Shown here in pieces: positions 63,014 to 64,000 of a stretch of DNA of 64,000 nt. The stretch is taken from contig NZ_SJKD01000001.1 in assembly GCF_004331485.1 (NCBI RefSeq), positions 992,001 through 1,056,000 on the forward strand, read 5' to 3'. This DNA comes from Kribbella capetownensis. GTDB lineage: Bacteria > Actinomycetota > Actinomycetes > Propionibacteriales > Kribbellaceae. The notes beneath the pieces were generated by a model, which was given only the letters and a program-made list of their open reading frames with translations, was not told the origin of the DNA and searched no databases. The position numbers and the translations under genes are program-made. Each line of letters begins with the position of its first letter. Positions within the stretch are counted from its first letter, which is position 1.

Positions 63014-63370
63014 GTGTTGCTACGCCAGGTGATAGGGAACGTCTTCCGCCGGTTGCGGCGCGAGCGGGGCATCACCCTGCGTGAGCTCGCCGAGCTGGCC
63101 CAGGTGTCGGTGCCCTACCTGTCCGAGATCGAGCGCGGCCGCAAGGAGCCGTCCTCGGAGATCCTCGCCGCGATCTGCCGGGCACTTGACCTCGATCTGA
63201 CCGACCTGCTCGCCGAGGTGCAGTTCGACCTGGCCACGGCGGTCCGGTCCACGCTGCCGGTCCGCCTGCAGACGGCGGCGATCCGGGTCGAGCAGTCCAG
63301 CCCGCAGCGCATCACCTCGTCCCCGCACGCCTACTCCGGCACGGCACAGGCTTTCGCACTGGTCGCCTAG
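63014..63370 (+). CDS. ClgR/PopR-type XRE regulator of clp genes
   Basis: 118 residues from GTG 63014 behind GGAGG. XRE helix-turn-helix: LRQVIGNVFRRLRRERGITL, LRELAELAQVSVPYLSEIERG, RKEPSSEILAAICRALD, nearly the ClgR consensus. The C-terminal end, HAYSGTAQAFALVA, carries the Ala-rich Val-Ala-like tail that marks PopR/ClgR proteins for Clp degradation. Divergent from clpP, so it likely activates clpP, with feedback proteolysis. Four bases later the next gene starts. Confidence 0.88.
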   Translation: MLLRQVIGNVFRRLRRERGITLRELAELAQVSVPYLSEIERGRKEPSSEILAAICRALDLDLTDLLAEVQFDLATAVRSTLPVRLQTAAIRVEQSSPQRITSSPHAYSGTAQAFALVA

Positions 63371-63373
63371 TTG

Positions 63374-64000
63374 GTGCGCTGGTACTGCAACCCGTCCGCC
63401 ACGGCCTGGCGTACGACGCCTGCACCGGCTGAGGTGCAGGCGTTCCACCAGAGTCTGCCCGGCTACCGCCCGACTCCGCTGACTCCTGTCCCCGCACTGG
63501 CGTCGGAGTTGGGAGTCGGTCAGGTTCTCGTCAAGGACGAGTCGCAACGGCTCGGTCTGCCCGCGTTCAAGGCACTCGGCGCCTGGTGGGCGATCCACCG
63601 CGCGCTGCAGGAGCGCCCTGGTCCGGTGGGGCTCGTGACCGCGACCGACGGCAACCACGGCCGTGCGGTCGCCCGGCGGGCCGCCATGCTCGGTCTCGCG
63701 TCACACGTGTTCGTGCCGGACGTCGTCGACGAGAAGGCGATCGACGCCATTCGCGCCGAGGGTGCGACCGTGACCGTCGTACCTGACTCGTACGACGCCG
63801 CGGTCGCCGAAGCGGCGGCGTATGCGGTGGACGGGCGGCTGCTGATCCAAGACTCTGCCTGGCCCGGGTACGAGGACGTGCCCCAGCACGTGGTCGACGG
63901 GTACTCGACTCTGTTCCGCGAGATCGAGGTCGAGCCGGATCTGGTCGTCGTACCGATGGGTGTCGGGTCGATCGCCCAGGCAGCGGTCACGCACTACCGC
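63374..64000 (+). CDS. Diaminopropionate ammonia-lyase-like PLP enzyme (3' partial)
   Basis: Starts at GTG 63374 or TTG 63371, directly after the regulator stop, and runs off the window (209 codons visible). Reads RWYCNPSATAWRTTPAPAE, then YRPTPLTPVPALASELG, LVKDESQRLGLPAFKALGA with the PLP Lys, ATDGNHGRAVARRA phosphate loop and VVVPMGVGSIAQA. This is fold type II diaminopropionate ammonia-lyase family, which yields pyruvate and ammonia from 2,3-diaminopropionate; relatives degrade D-Ser or Thr. The close spacing suggests coupling to the regulator. Confidence 0.82.
   Translation, partial: MRWYCNPSATAWRTTPAPAEVQAFHQSLPGYRPTPLTPVPALASELGVGQVLVKDESQRLGLPAFKALGAWWAIHRALQERPGPVGLVTATDGNHGRAVARRAAMLGLASHVFVPDVVDEKAIDAIRAEGATVTVVPDSYDAAVAEAAAYAVDGRLLIQDSAWPGYEDVPQHVVDGYSTLFREIEVEPDLVVVPMGVGSIAQAAVTHYR

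Overview
The window is high-GC actinobacterial DNA. GTG starts and four-base ATGA/GTGA overlaps are frequent, and the regulator families (SARP, WYL, ClgR/PopR, SCO6880-type secretion genes) are typical of Actinomycetota. Gene style and a striking excess of CGTAC suggest Nocardioidales, probably Kribbella or a close relative; this genus call is inference. I saw no rRNA, tRNA, CRISPR array, insertion sequence, integrase or phage module. It reads as chromosome with some accessory and decaying genes.

Region by region. 1-5.3 kb: the 3' part of a chromosomal type IV secretion-like operon (SCO6880-type protein, VirB4-like ATPase, TraG/VirD4-like coupling ATPase, DUF4913 protein, small membrane protein). 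5.3-10.2 kb: MATE exporter, then a DnaA-box-rich spacer and dnaB. dnaB carries two inteins: a class 3 mini-intein inside the P-loop and a class 1 intein with a LAGLIDADG endonuclease. 10.2-14.6 kb: TetR remnant, MerR/DoxX pair with a two-site operator, and a TetR regulator divergent from a ClpX paralogue whose P-loop threonine is alanine. 14.5-26.2 kb: WYL regulator with a near-perfect operator beside a frameshifted FAD oxidoreductase, GrpB/RidA pair, sugar-ABC ATPase, ArsR-type regulator with an SRPBCC protein, MFS exporter, kinase-like protein, methyltransferase remnant, dienelactone hydrolase, AraC regulator and NmrA-like reductase. 26.2-33.6 kb: secreted zinc protease, DrrAB-type ABC exporter with divergent WYL regulator, cupin, PhyH dioxygenase, proline iminopeptidase.

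33.6-38.2 kb: a non-coding island bounded by 80-bp inverted repeats, a UbiA prenyltransferase, and a probable streptogramin-resistance cassette in which a virginiamycin B lyase overlaps an ABC-F protein, with a divergent TetR gene. 38.2-46.5 kb: SDRs, LCP protein, GNAT, a decayed protein-arginine deiminase, DUF3152 protein, VOC proteins and a well-expressed-looking 76-residue protein. 46.5-55.1 kb: an 894-residue regulator joining SARP, NB-ARC and an alpha/beta hydrolase; DUF998, DUF1905 and YCII-like genes; tandem GNAT; a NarL-type two-component pair; M23 peptidase. 55.1-64 kb: HelD-like helicase, M4 protease, a SoxR-box leaderless promoter driving an FMN reductase and a flavin monooxygenase, Lrp regulator with a PLP lyase amid DnaA-box-like sites, ClpP with a divergent ClgR/PopR-type regulator, and the 5' part of a diaminopropionate ammonia-lyase-like gene.

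Themes are regulator-target pairs with readable palindromic operators, several tail-to-tail gene overlaps, and four decayed genes. Start sites are chosen from ribosome-binding sites, overlaps and family N-termini. All family assignments rest on recognised motifs and remembered family sequences; no database search was run.
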